A DNA stretch of 64,000 nt, from the NCBI RefSeq assembly GCF_005239225.2, contig NC_133293.1, positions 1,984,001-2,048,000 of the forward strand, given 5' to 3'. Each line of letters begins with the position of its first letter. Position 1 is the stretch's first letter. The stretch comes from Populus alba. Taxonomy: Eukaryota; Streptophyta; Magnoliopsida; Malpighiales; Salicaceae. Both the position numbers and the translations under genes were made by a program. The notes under the pieces were generated by a model. That model did no database searches. It saw nothing but the letters and a program-made list of their open reading frames with translations, and was not told the origin of the DNA. Below are positions 11,635-28,920 of the stretch, piece after piece.

Positions 11635-14600
11635 ATGGGTTCTCTTGGAGACGATGACGATGGTGAAATTAAAGAAGGGAGAGAAGACCCAAATGCCAAT
11701 TTCGCCCCTTCTTATACCCAACCTTTTGATTCTCAATTTTTACCCTCTCCATTGCCTGGTAATTCTTCGATTCTTTTTTATATTCACCATAAAGTTCTGT
11801 TCTTTTCTTTGTAATTTTGTAATTGATCTAGTTAATATTTTTTGTAAGTTAATCTAGAGAAGTCCGGCCCTGGTTGTTGCCGCCTGACTGATTTTTTTAG
11901 CCTCTACGGCGACCAAACAATTTTGTACTTTAACCAAATTTACAATTAGAAAAGATTTTATTGAATTAGAAGTGTCGAAGAACTGTTGTCATAATACAGT
12001 TATTCTCGGGAAAGAATTTCTCGAATCAAATTTGTACGTGATTTTTTTAATCAATGGAAAAAAAAGAACTACTGTATAAGGATCGATGATCACTAGCACG
12101 ATTGACATGCCACAATTTTTGTTGGGAAATAATTGAAATCTGTGCATGATCTGGTGTTGTCGATGACTGTGACATGGAAATTTTAAAGTTTGATCACTAT
12201 TTACAGACAAATTTTTATGAATAGTTGTTGAAGATTCAATATTGATGTAGTTTTATTTTATGATATTTAGGTGAAAAAGGTGAGGATGCCAATGAGCTGC
12301 AATTTTTACAAAGTACTGTGCTTTTTGAGGATACTGTTAGAGTTGAAGATGCGTTCGAGACCCAAGTAGTGGATCTTGGTGGTGAAACACAAGCGTTGGA
12401 TGACCTTGATTGGTTTGAGAATGTGGACACCCAGTTGATAGATGAGATCATTGATAGTGATGGTGAAGGAACAGATAGAACTGAAGTTTTGGATGATGGT
12501 AATGAGCTCTCTGATGATGAATCTGGAAGAAGAGGCAAATGTGAATCATTGGATGGGGAGAAGATTCAAGACACCTCTCTTTCCAAACATGGTGAGAAGG
12601 GATTGGTGGAGCAGTCTGATGCTTTGACCGATGAACAGCATTTATCAGGTGAGTTATTCTGATTCTGATCATGGAAAATAGCTGATTTGATTCATGAGAG
12701 GGTGAAATATTTTCTCTAGTGGTTGGACATATAAAGCTTCCATAAATTTGCACTTTTAAATTTAAAATTCCCCTAGTCCTTCTGACATGTCTCTTTAGCA
12801 CTACGATTCTAGGGCCTTAAATGAAGGATTGACTAGGAAACAGAAGGGGAATATCTCGTGGCACAACTGTACACATCATATCTGATATTCAGCACTCTCT
12901 CTGGAGTAAAAAATCACTCTTTAATGGGGTTTACTCATGAAAATGTAAAAACCGAATTAAAAAATATACACTTATTCTTTCTGTACGTAACTATGTACTA
13001 ATGGTTTCGAAATCCAAGACTAGCACTTCATCCATGTCTTTACCATTACATATTTCTAGTTCAACACTAGTATTTCTCTCAGATCAGAACCAAAATCAGT
13101 GTTCTCTCATGATATTTTTGGTTTTTTTTCCTTGGCATTCATGATAATTAGTATATATCACATGAAATCTTCCTAAGCATATACTAAATTGTTCCAAAGG
13201 ATAACTTATGTTAACCAAATAAATTTTGATTATGAAATTGTATTTTCTTCAATTGAATAGTTTTAAGTGAGCCGTATTGGTAATTAAATATAAAAAAAAT
13301 ACTAAAGATCTGCACCAGATGATTACCAATGATGGCAAGTAATACATTTTAATAATTTACTCTTAAGAAAATTGAAATTTTATGTTGGGCAAGTTGTGCA
13401 ATATATGATGCGCTTCTTGTTATAATTACAATATTTTTCTGGTTTTACTTTTACTAGTGTTTCTCCATCTTGCTCACAGGATCTGCCCTGAAGTATACTT
13501 CAGTTCGTGTAGAGTCCTTGCGGGTCTCTGGTATTGCAGCTCACAGTAGTGCTTCAAATGGAACCAACAACAGTGACTCATGTTCTCTTGTGACTGATGG
13601 TCAGATTTCAGAACAATTTACTGTTAACACGAATAGGTCAAAAAAAAAAATTCCAGAGGAATTTGTTTGGAGGCATGATATGGGGAGATCTGATGATGAA
13701 GTGAAGGAATTTAGTAATGGAAGCAGGTGTAATATTGGTTGTTCTGCAATGAGAAAACTCTTCGCTGAGAATTCCTTTATTGAAACCAAAGGACATTTTG
13801 TAGGAGGAAAAGAAGTCCCCATTTGTGATGATGGGGTGGCAGGGTTAAGCTATATTGACTCCCAAGAACCAGGAGATTTGTCACAAGCTGATGCGCTTTT
13901 ATGTGTGCAAAAGTTAATTGAAGAGAGCAAGGTATTGTTTGATGAAGCTGACTTGGGGAAAATTGACAGGAGAAAGTCAAGTCACATTTCAGCTGCAAAG
14001 GGGGTACAAAGTTTGGCCAAGAAAACCACTGATGGAGGCACCAAGGGAAAAAGCAGGATTTTTGACTGGGATGATGGACTCGAGGATGAGGGAGGAGGAG
14101 ATATTTTCCGCCGAAGAAAGGAAATGTTTTTTGGTACTGGAGACCTTGGGAAGAGATCCTTTATGAAACCCTCAAAATCCAAAGGAAATCAGTTGGGTGT
14201 ATGCAGGGACAATGAGGGAAAATCAAATGTCCAGAATGTAATAGAGGTTCACTCTGAGTCAAAAATAGATTTGTGTAGTCTAAGAGCTAATAAGAAGATG
14301 ATGCAAGAAACTGAAACGAATGTTATTAGGAATCTTTTTAATAAGTTTGATGAACAACCTGAAGCGGATACATCAGCAGGACAGTTGGAAGCTCTTACTA
14401 GGAAGGAGGTTCCAGAAATGCTAGATATAGGTTTGGACACTCAAATGGCTGCTGAAGCTATGGAAGCCTTATTCCACGGGGAGGGCATTGATTATGATGC
14501 TACTAATGATGGCCAGCAGATTCCAGCAGTTAATTCCAAGGATCTTATGGAAGGATCACTGAGAAGTAAGGCTAAGAAGAGCATCCATTCAAAGCAACAA

Positions 14601-17600
14601 TCTCTTAGAAACAATGAGGATATTGGAGTTACAACACATCAATCGAAGAAAACATTGAAGATTAGTGCTAAACTACGTAAACAATCTTTAACTCCATCAC
14701 GAAAATGTCCTGAAAATGTCAGAAAGGAGTGTGATATGGATGTAGTAATGACTAGAAGTAAGAAGGCCAGGTCAGATGCTGGACTTGATGATTTGGATAG
14801 ATGTAATGGAACTGCTTCAAGGGGTCATCACTCAGTTAAGAAACAAGATTTACCAGTAGAGCTTGCTAATTCAACACCAGTCGCTCACCGGACCAGGCAG
14901 TCATTGGCAGTTTCTAAATTGAAAAGTGCTGAGAATGTGTCCATTGATAATAGAGAAAAACCCAACAGCCTGGTTGAGTTGGGTGGTCGTGAGTGGCATA
15001 AAGCTGGTGTGGTAGATGTTGAGGCATCTAAAGTGTTGAATGCTAAAGGGAACTCATCAGGATTGGGTTCTAGTCAAGCCGGAGCACCTAAAACTTCCAA
15101 ATCAAGATTGCTAGCTACAGACAATTATACCAGTTTTCCCAGAAGAAAAAGATCTCGTCAAAATTTGTCAGGTCAGCTTGATGAGCCCCATAACTTACTT
15201 GCTCAATCCAAACCATCTTGTCAGCCAGGAATTAGAACTGATTTAAACATGAAGAAGAAAACCAGATCATCCATATCTGTTTGCCCAGACTTGTCACCTC
15301 AACATGTTCACAAACCAGGCATAGATGGCACTACTTGTAATTATAATTCGGTTGATATGAATGGGAAGATGTCTAACAATCTAATGGGAGTGGGTGCTTC
15401 AGTAAAATCCTCTCACAGAAGTAATGCAGATTCCTCACCATCAGCTGCAAATGAAGTGAATGTGCCAAGTTCAGATAATTTGTCAAGGGAGAAAACAAAA
15501 TCTTACGAATCAGCATGTGCTTCTCCCGGTATCTGTATGACGCCTGTGAATGCTGCATCACCTGTTTGTATGGGCAGTGAATATAAGCAATCATGCAGGA
15601 AGAACCTGTCAAGAGCATGCCTTGTGAAAGAAATGAGTAGTCTATGTGCTGCATGGACAGGACCTGTTTCTGAACCAAAAGATACAAGGAAGAGAAGAGA
15701 TTTGTCTGATGTTCGAGTCTTTTTCAGCCATCACCTGGATGAGGACATAATTAAGCAGCAGCGAAAGGTAGTCCTTTGGATTTCATGAACTCCTTTTCAT
15801 AACGTGCTAGGCTGGTTTAACTACTTAGTACCTTTTTATCTTGTCTCACAGATAGCAGATCGACTTAAAGTTTCGATAGCTTCCTCCATTACAGATGCGA
15901 CACACTTTGTTACTGATAAATTTGTGCGTACAAGGAATATGTTGGAAGCTATTGCTTCTGGAAAACCAGTGGTCACACATTTATGGCTTGAGAATGTTGG
16001 ACAAGCTAACTATTACATTGATGAGCAAAAGTACATAGTAAGAGACTCAAAAAAGGAAAAGGAGTTTGGCTTTAACTTAGCAGTTTCATTGGCACATGCG
16101 CGCCAGCATCCACTTTTACAAGTAAGTGTTTTATTATGTTCAAGGCATTCTGATGATTAATATGTGGGGTGATGAGTGTCTAAGCGCAAATTTAAACCCT
16201 TAAAATTAATGAGTTGTTGTATTACATGCAACACACAAGTCAAATGGTCTTTATTCAAAGTTGTAATGAGGTTGTGGTTAAGATGGGGTAAAAGAAAGGT
16301 AAATAAAAGGTTAATAACCAGAGAATCTAGTATAGCATATAAATGATGAACTCAACAGCATATAATCATCAAAGCTCATGAATTCTTTATCACAATATAT
16401 TCTCATTAAGAGAATATTTTCTTTAATTTTTTCAATTACCATTATGTTTCTGTTTATTTTGTTTCTATATTTGTTTTTTAATTGATTCAGATCATGCTCA
16501 AATTCAACACAAAACTTCATCACATAATCTTTTTTCTTTTCAAAACTTTCAACCATAAACCTATATAAACATCACATATGTTCTACTAGTCTTTGGCCAG
16601 GGAATAGGAAACATGTGAAAAGTTAAGGCTTATAAAACATATGTAAAGCAAAGAAAGATAAAAAAGCTTAACACGACTCATTAATAGATAACATGCTTTA
16701 TGTTGAGGTCACAACATGCTTTATGTTGGCTTTTTAGGTTCACAATGGTTAAATTCCAGCATGTCCTTATCATGTTCATACACACATGTAATGTAAATGT
16801 AGTCTCGACAAGATATTTAGCAAGTTTTGGAAATGCATAACCTTTGAATGAAATAACACATAAAATAATCATATTAGAGGCTCAAAAGCTCACAGAAGAT
16901 AAATGCTCAGCATGACATACTTTCAAAGTCAATTCCTAAACCATTTAAGCTTCAAATATTACAAGTAAACCTATTCATTCAGTTTATACCTTCGAATCCA
17001 TAATACACATTCTCATCAACCATGGGGAAATCAAAAGATAAAATTAATCACTTAGGGTTTGAAACAAAAATCTAATGGAACTTTTTTATTTTTTATTAAA
17101 AACAAGCACTAATATCCAAAGTAAAGTAAATTGCACATGCAGAGAAGACACCCAAACATGGATAGATTTGGGTAAACTAGGTAAAACATGCACAAACAAA
17201 AAAAATTAAAAGAAGATGAAAAGAAAAGAGAAAACAAATCTGAATGTTTTTTTTGTTATTTTTGTATGTTGGGTTGCCTCCCATAAGCACATTTATTTAT
17301 TGTCTTTGGCTCGACTTCATGTTAATGTCTAAGGCTTGGCCAAATTAACCTCCACCACAATACCTTCCATAAAACCTTCATAAAAAGATTTCAAACGTTG
17401 CCCCTTCACTTTGATCAGTTTTTCTAAACTTTGAATTTCGATTGCACCATGATTAAAGATGTTTGTAACTACAAATGATCCAATCGAATAAAAACACAAC
17501 TTATTAAGAAAGAGCTTCAAACTTGAATGAAAGAGAACTTTTTTATCAAACATAAAATTCACATTCTTTGCCACAAATTTGCATAGAAACAATGCTATTT

Positions 17601-19192
17601 TTTAAAGTAGCTCTAGATATGGTTTGAAGAGTACATGGAGGTCCAGTCTGACAGATTTGCTTTAACCAATCCTAATCCCACTAGGATTCATTGTTCAAGT
17701 TGAATTTCTAATGCAATTAGAATTTGAACTTCTAAGCTCTAATGACTTGTTTCAATGTGCTCTTTTTAGTTCTTTGTTTGAAATTATGCTAAAAATGTTT
17801 CATTTAGCTGTTTTTACATTGTGTTTTCGTAGCACTATTAAGCACAAAACAAGTTAAATAAGCTATTGGAAGATTTAAAACATGAATAAAAGACTAATAA
17901 TAAAGTACTGAAAAGATAGAATAATATGAATGTATCATGGGGTGAGGTGAATATGAAGTCCATCAAGAAGCATAATAGCTGGACTTAGTCAGCCCACCAT
18001 CTTTTGCTTTATTTCGTTATATTGGTTAGTGTTGTCCTCTTCTGTTTGTTAAAGTAATATTTTCTGCAGGGTCGAAGAGTTTTGATCACTCCTAAGACAA
18101 AGCCGGGCAAAGAAATAATTTCCAGTTTGGTCAAAGGAGTTTGTGGCCAGGTATACTGGTTTCATGATAACTTACGCATTAATATCATGGTTGGATAAAC
18201 TTTCTGATTATATTTCCATAATTCTTTGACTAGACTTTTTGTTTTAAACTTAATTTACTGTTAGTGAGTGCCACAGGCGGTTTAACAAAGATTTGGATTG
18301 ATATTTCCTTCAGATACTCTCATAGACATGCGCAACTATACATGGCTTGCACACCCATCAGTTTCCTTCGTCTTTTTTATGAACATCTTTTTTATGACTT
18401 GCACACCCATCATGTTTCACACTGAAGATGAATATATGGCTGTTGAAACTTTTGATTACCCCATTAAATTATTCAGATGCTTTCGGCAATTCTTGCTTTA
18501 TAATGATATTTGTTGAATTGCTTATCAGGCAGTGGAGAGAGTTGGCAGATCCACTCTAAAGGATGATGCAGTCCCAGATGATCTGTTAATTTTGTCTTGC
18601 GAAGAAGATTATGAAGTCTGCGTACCTTTCCTTGAAAAAGGTTTGAATACTTGTTTTTTATTTTGGTTCATCTCTTCACGTGATCCATAAAATCCTAACC
18701 AATAAGAATTCACACTGTTACTTTATACCTTCAGGGGCTGCTGTCTACAGTTCAGAGCTGCTGCTGAATGGAATTGTTACTCAGAAGCTCGAATATGAAA
18801 GGTCGGTCACATTGTTTTAAGGGAGGATTAACTTTGTTATGAGTAAATGAAATTGAATCTTCTGGTCAGTTGGAGGGCCTCTTGTGTGTTGGCTTGTCCA
18901 TGCGTGTCAGGATGCTTGTGGATGATTTTTCTTACTAGTTAACTGTTCTTTATTGGCTTAAGAATATGCTGAATTCAAAGTTCAACCGGTTTTTATGAGG
19001 CATGTTCATGGATGGAATCATAAGGATCTTACATCAATGGCAGATCAAAGCCATTTGAATACTTTTTTAAACTGACTGACTCTTCTTGATGACAGGCATC
19101 GGCTTTTTGCAGACAATGTCAAGAGAACTCGTTCTACGGTATGGATGAAAAAAGATGGCCACAATTTCGTTCCCGTGACAAAGCGTAGATAG
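11635..19192 (+). CDS. Tandem-BRCT protein, probable DNA damage response mediator
   Basis: Eight exons join in frame: 11635-11758, 12271-12648, 13480-15767, 15852-16121, 18070-18150, 18529-18640, 18735-18801 and 19096-19192, giving 1138 residues and a TAG stop. BRCT pairs bind phosphoserine tails such as gamma-H2A.X. BRCT 1 spans about residues 909-1003 (from VRVFFSHHLDEDI through the conserved Trp in VVTHLWLENV). BRCT 2 spans about 1021-1110 (RRVLITPKTKPGKEIISSLV to the end of exon 7). The long middle part, mostly exon 3, is low complexity, rich in Ser/Lys/Arg and probably disordered. The first 100 residues are acidic and hold TQ at 28, 72, 81 and 95 and SQ at 33, likely ATM/ATR sites. This layout fits the plant BRCT proteins compared with animal MDC1; the specific orthologue is not settled. 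Intron 4 (1.9 kb) contains a retrotransposon fragment. Exon phases all agree, so the gene looks intact. Confidence 0.9.
16170..17600 (-). mobile_element. Ty3/gypsy LTR retrotransposon fragment in intron 4 of the BRCT gene
   Basis: On the minus strand 17592-17329 reads as the C-terminal end of a gypsy integrase, with KVLFHSSLKLFLNKL, a GSFVVTNIFNHGAIEI block and VKGQRLKSFYEGFMEG. It is followed by the 'gggaggcaacccaa' motif that often lies after pol in plant Athila/Tat-type elements (revcomp of 17268-17283). The LTR-like remainder extends towards about 16170. Gag, protease, RT and RNase H are absent. The orientation is antisense to the host gene. Element edges are uncertain. Confidence 0.65.
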
Positions 19193-20020
19193 TTTTTTTT
19201 TTCTTCCTGGCACCTTTGTACATTTTTGCATAATGCAAGTAGTGAATCTGTTAGGCTTTCTTCTCTGTAGAAATATTTTGACGGTGCTACAGCAGCACGA
19301 GAATGTAAAATTTATTCTGAACTCACAATCTTAGTTTTAGATGCTTGACAGAGCTAGTCATATTTATTTAAGGAACATAAGATCTGAATGAACGATTATG
19401 GGCCCTTCCCTCGTTCTGTAATGGCAGAGATGTTACTCTTGATTTGATTTTTCTTGTACAAATGCATCTTTGGGATTGTTTTTAGCGTTTGACCACCTGA
19501 GCTGTCTATAACAGGTCTTGATAAAAAAAAATAAATGGATGCCTTTTCTCCCGAGAAGAACTCCCAGGGTTGTCTTAGAGTAGAGCTTTGTGGTTTGTTT
19601 CTTGAGAGGAAAAGGGAAGAAAACTGAGGAAAAAATAAACAAGCATGAATTAAAGTTTGTGCACGGTCATAAACAGAAGAAACCTCAACCTAGTTTGAAA
19701 TTGGATCCCAATTGAATTGACAAAACCTTGAAATTCTCAAGTTTACAATGACTTGGATTTAGCAAATTTAACTGACTCGCATTCTGCAGTTTCTGTTAAC
19801 AAGTCTTAATCCTTTTCAAATCGAGCAATGAGTTGCTATAAAAAATACACTGTTATCCATTGCACGATATAAAGAAATGAGCTGGACAAAGGGAGTGATC
19901 ATGCAGGACAATTTCATTTATTTAGCAACATACCATGAAATTGTTTTACTACTTAGTTTCTATCACAACACATCCACCACAAACATAATATGCTAGACCT
20001 CATTTCACTTTGATAATCAC
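19193..20020. other. Intergenic space between convergent BRCT and RING-CH genes
   Basis: About 830 bases that must contain both 3' UTRs. Candidate poly(A) context 'aataaa' occurs at about 19530 and 19635. No other gene is visible. Confidence 0.5.
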
Positions 20021-25220
<5,200 letters not shown>

Positions 25221-25930
25221 TACTGTTTTTCTAATCGACAAATCTCTCAAAAAGATTGTGGATGAATCTCAAAGGGATATTAATAAACAATAATAGTAGT
25301 AAATTAAAACCATAAATATGGTGACAAGATAAAAAATATCTACCAACAAAGATTGAGAAAGAGAGAATCAAGGAACATATATGTAAGAGAGAGAGAGAGA
25401 GAGAGAGTGAAAGTACCAAGTGATTCTGTTGCTAGAAAAAAGAATTAATGGAGAAGAAACATTAGACTGTTCTGATGGCTACGAAGAAGAAGACGAGAGA
25501 CGTTTGTCTGTTCCTTCCTTCTCTTTCCCGCATTTCAAACCAATCTTCACACTACTCTCATCCTTTTCATTCTTTTGCTACTCGCTCTTACACGAATCAC
25601 AATCCTCCTCTTGTATATTTATTTTCTTCTTTCCATTAATGGGCCCGGAGCTTAATAAAAAATGACTTGGATCATGGAATATAATTTTTATTAAAAGGGT
25701 ACCTTTTTTCTTTTGTTTTTAAAAAATCCATAGTGTTAACTTGACTGATGCTCTAAGCTGGGTTTAGCTATTCAACTGGATTTTATTAGGTTAATGTTTT
25801 TTTTTAAAAAAATTTCATAACCATAATATAAAATTTTTTTGTTATTTGAGGTAAGTCATATTTCTTTACAATGTCCTAACAAGCAAACTATGAATATAAA
25901 AACTCAAAGAGAGTTTATGATTAATGATGA
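25221..25930. other. Upstream region of the RING-CH gene
   Basis: Likely 5' UTR and promoter on the minus strand. A (GA)n microsatellite at about 25385-25408 reads as (CT)n in the direction of transcription, a common feature of plant 5' leaders. Beyond about 25680 the sequence becomes AT-rich spacer with no gene. Confidence 0.5.
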
Positions 25931-25939
25931 AGATAAAGA

Positions 25940-26480
25940 TTAAAATAAGATGTTACCACTTAGAGATACAAGTGATTATGATGTTGAGTATTTGATTAAG
26001 GGGGTGCTTGTGGTTAGATGAGCATTGAATGTACGGGTTAAGGTAGCTGATTTGGAAGAGTAACAAGAGAACATCTTCCATACGAGGTGTTAAGTTCAGA
26101 ATAAGGTATGTAGTGTGATTATAGATAGTGGGAGTTGCATTAAGTGGCTAGTATTGATCTAGTGGATAAATTGAATTTACACACTACAAAGTATCCTATT
26201 CCTTATAAATTATAGTGGTTGAATAATTGTGGTGAGGTGGAGATGGTTAAGCAGGTTTTAGTTGTGTCTTTATTGGAAAATATTGTGATGAGGTGTTATG
26301 TGATGTTGTTTCTATGCATGCGAGTCATTTGTTACTAGGAAGGCCATAACAATATGATCGGAAGGCTTACGCATGGCAAATTCAATAACAGGTACTCGTT
26401 TGTAAAAGATAGTAAATATGTAACTCTTGCATATTTAACACCTAAACAAGTGTACGAGGATAAATGAAACTTAAAAAGAG
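25940..26480 (+). mobile_element. Ty3/gypsy gag-pol remnant (protease region)
   Basis: Read with frame changes, the plus strand shows a retroviral-type aspartic protease neighbourhood. It has a linker like VADLEEQ (about 26045), the active-site block VIIDSGSC (about 26110-26135), then PYKLQWLNN-like, VPMHASHLLLGRP (about 26308-26346) and a TPKQVYED-like block (about 26430-26460). Stops and frameshifts are frequent, and no reverse transcriptase follows. It is an old fragment. Confidence 0.75.
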
Positions 26481-26499
26481 AGTATGACTGAAAAAGATA

Positions 26500-28150
26500 G
26501 TGAATTGGCTGATACGATCTAAGAAATGGTTAAACAAGAAAATTTGGATTCTAGCATAATTGTGTCTAATGTCCAATTTACGCTATCAAACATAACTCTC
26601 AATCCAACCACTAGATAAGGTTGAAATTTAACTAGGAGTTTTTAGACATATCTTTATACTCTAGGTTAAAATCTCAAGGCAATTAGAGTTCTACATGGCA
26701 TCGTGATATAGGTTAGAAGATGCAATATGTATTTTATTATTTATTGTCTTTTGACTTACGGGCTTCCTATTTGGAGATGATTCTTTTTCTAATAATGAAA
26801 GAATATTCAACAACTAATTTTAAGATTTTTTTTCCTAGTTCTACAAGGATCTTTAATGGGTTAATATAGTTTACAAGTGTGGTAATGATCTCTTCAATGT
26901 TCCAAAATCTTTTTCTTACAAGGATTATTGGGTAGATTTTTTCTATGACACAGTTTTACACTAACAAGCATATTTTTTCGATTCAACAGTTGGATCGGGC
27001 TGAAATCTTACTAGACGTTTCAAGAGATCCTATTTTATATCGTATTAAAATTTATATCAATCCAACATCAATAAGGTCTTGCGATAAGGTCTAGAAACTA
27101 CTATGCAAGATTTATATTAGTTTTCTAGTTGATTTAGGATTCTTTTTCCTATTTTATTTTTAACTCTTTTATTAATTTTTTTTCCTCAAAATTGTCTAGT
27201 ATGTTTTTCACCTATTATAAATATGTTTATTTAGATTGTACTTAGGTTTTTAGCTTTCAGCCATGATGTTTTGAATAACCTTATTTTTTGCATGATGCAA
27301 TATTTTTTTTTAACCAAAAAACAATTAAACATATCAAAGTATAATTGACTTTATGATATTCTTCCTTATACTTCTCATTTGCGAATTGGTATTCATAGGA
27401 TGAGAGTTCTTATTTCAATAATGTTGGTGCCTTAGCATAAGTTTTCACTGTGTCACACTCCTATCAAACCTGATGCTTTGGCTTTTCTATTTGTTGTCAA
27501 TCTTATTATAAGTTGCATGATTACGCGACCACGAGGTTCACAACATTGGATTGCATGCTACATAAAAAATATGAAGAGGCGATAACAATGGGACACCTTA
27601 TTATTTTTCCATGTTTTGCAAGGACTTCCTAACTACAAGGCAAGTAATGGGTGACTACCTACGAGAGACAATTAACACTATTTCCTTTTATTTCAAGGAG
27701 AGTCAAAGGTAGCAATTTAAAGGGAATTATTTCAGCAATTAAAACAAAGGGTTTCGTAGCTTATTCAAGACATTAATGGCGATAACACAATCCTATCTCT
27801 ACTAGGATATTGATTTCAACTATAAGAAGATTTTATGCAAGGAAGTTATTGTTTTGGAATGATTTAATTTAATTATGTCGAACTATATTATCATTTAGGT
27901 TTTTGTTGTTCTTTTATTAGTTTTTAGGACTTATTAATCTTAGTTTGGGCTATTGGTTTATAACCCAAAATAGATTTATTAGAGTTATTATATATGGAGC
28001 TATATAAGGTTTTCTTTGTTGCAAATTTTGGCAGCCTTTGAATTTGAATGATATTAGTGTTTTGCTAGTGTAACATGTTTTTTTTTCTTTATTGAATAAA
28101 GAACAACTGAACTTATCAAAGTATAATTGATTTTATGGCGTTATTCATAT
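26500..28150 (+). mobile_element. Possible short LTR element (two LTR-like blocks)
   Basis: Two related blocks end in aacttatcaaagtataattga-like sequence near 27330-27350 and 28110-28130. After the first there is 'attggtattcatagga' (about 27382), similar to the primer binding site TGGTATCAGAGC used by many plant elements. 'tattataaatatg' near 27217 and 'tatataagg' near 28002 could be the LTR TATA boxes. No coding domain is seen between the blocks, so this could be a non-autonomous or deleted copy. The boundaries are guesses. Confidence 0.35.
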
Positions 28151-28319
28151 ACTACAGTTCTTGATTCTTTATAATCAATGGGTCCAAGTCAATTACACTA
28201 TCTTTGGGTCAATGTCCTACCTCAAGTATGATTTTTAGCCTTTTGAGTTTGTCATTTACTTCATTGTGAGTTTTTAGAACAATATTCCATGAGATTTGCA
28301 TCTCAAAACTTGGACCTTG

Positions 28320-28920
28320 ATTTTCCAGCCATTATAGGTGGTCGAAATATAAACTAGGAGATGGCACGTTGTCTGTCAATATGGATGACGTGTCGTTTGC
28401 CTTAAAAAAGGCTAGACATATAGGCATAAGTTCGCAAATGCCCACGAGCTTGGCTTTGCATGCCCTCGAAAGCCTGATCTTATTTCTATTGAGCCAGGCT
28501 TATGAGCCTAGCCTCCTAGGCATTTTATTAAGGTGATTTAGAACTTTTATCTTGATGGAAAAGTAAATCAGGGTTTAGAAAAGTTTATTTTAATGTTTTT
28601 TTTTTGAGTTGAAAGATGTTTTGAAGTTAGAAATAAGTTTAATATGATTATTTGTGATGTTTATTATGGGTTTTCAAGTGAAAAAAGTTAGAAATTCATT
28701 ATTAGGATTCAAAAACTTATACCTTAACTTCCAATAATTGAAGGTGTCTATAACACAAACTAGTAAACGATGCACTGTTTACTAATATGAATGACATCTT
28801 GTCTGCTCTGAAACAAATAAAATAACAAAGGCCAAGCACACGAGCATGGTCTTATTTATATTAGATCAGGTGAGCGAGCCTAGCCCAGGCTTTAAGGCTT
28901 CATCACATTGCCTCTTTCTA
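28320..28920. repeat. Two diverged copies of a ~170-bp repeat
   Basis: About 28335-28525 and 28740-28905 share order and wording (cacgttgtctgtcaatatggatgac / gcactgtttactaatatgaatgac, then ctgatcttatttctattgagccagg / ggtcttatttatattagatcagg and gagcctagcc). Similarity is roughly two thirds by eye. They are probably part of a decayed retroelement. Confidence 0.4.

Noticed and set aside
12236..12801. Ser/His-rich minus-strand frames opposite BRCT exon 2
   Set aside because: Mirror of the acidic coding exon on the plus strand; no domain and no splice support.
16311..16556. 81-codon Lys-rich minus-strand frame in BRCT intron 4
   Set aside because: Lies in the LTR-like part of the gypsy fragment, is low complexity, and matches no known domain.
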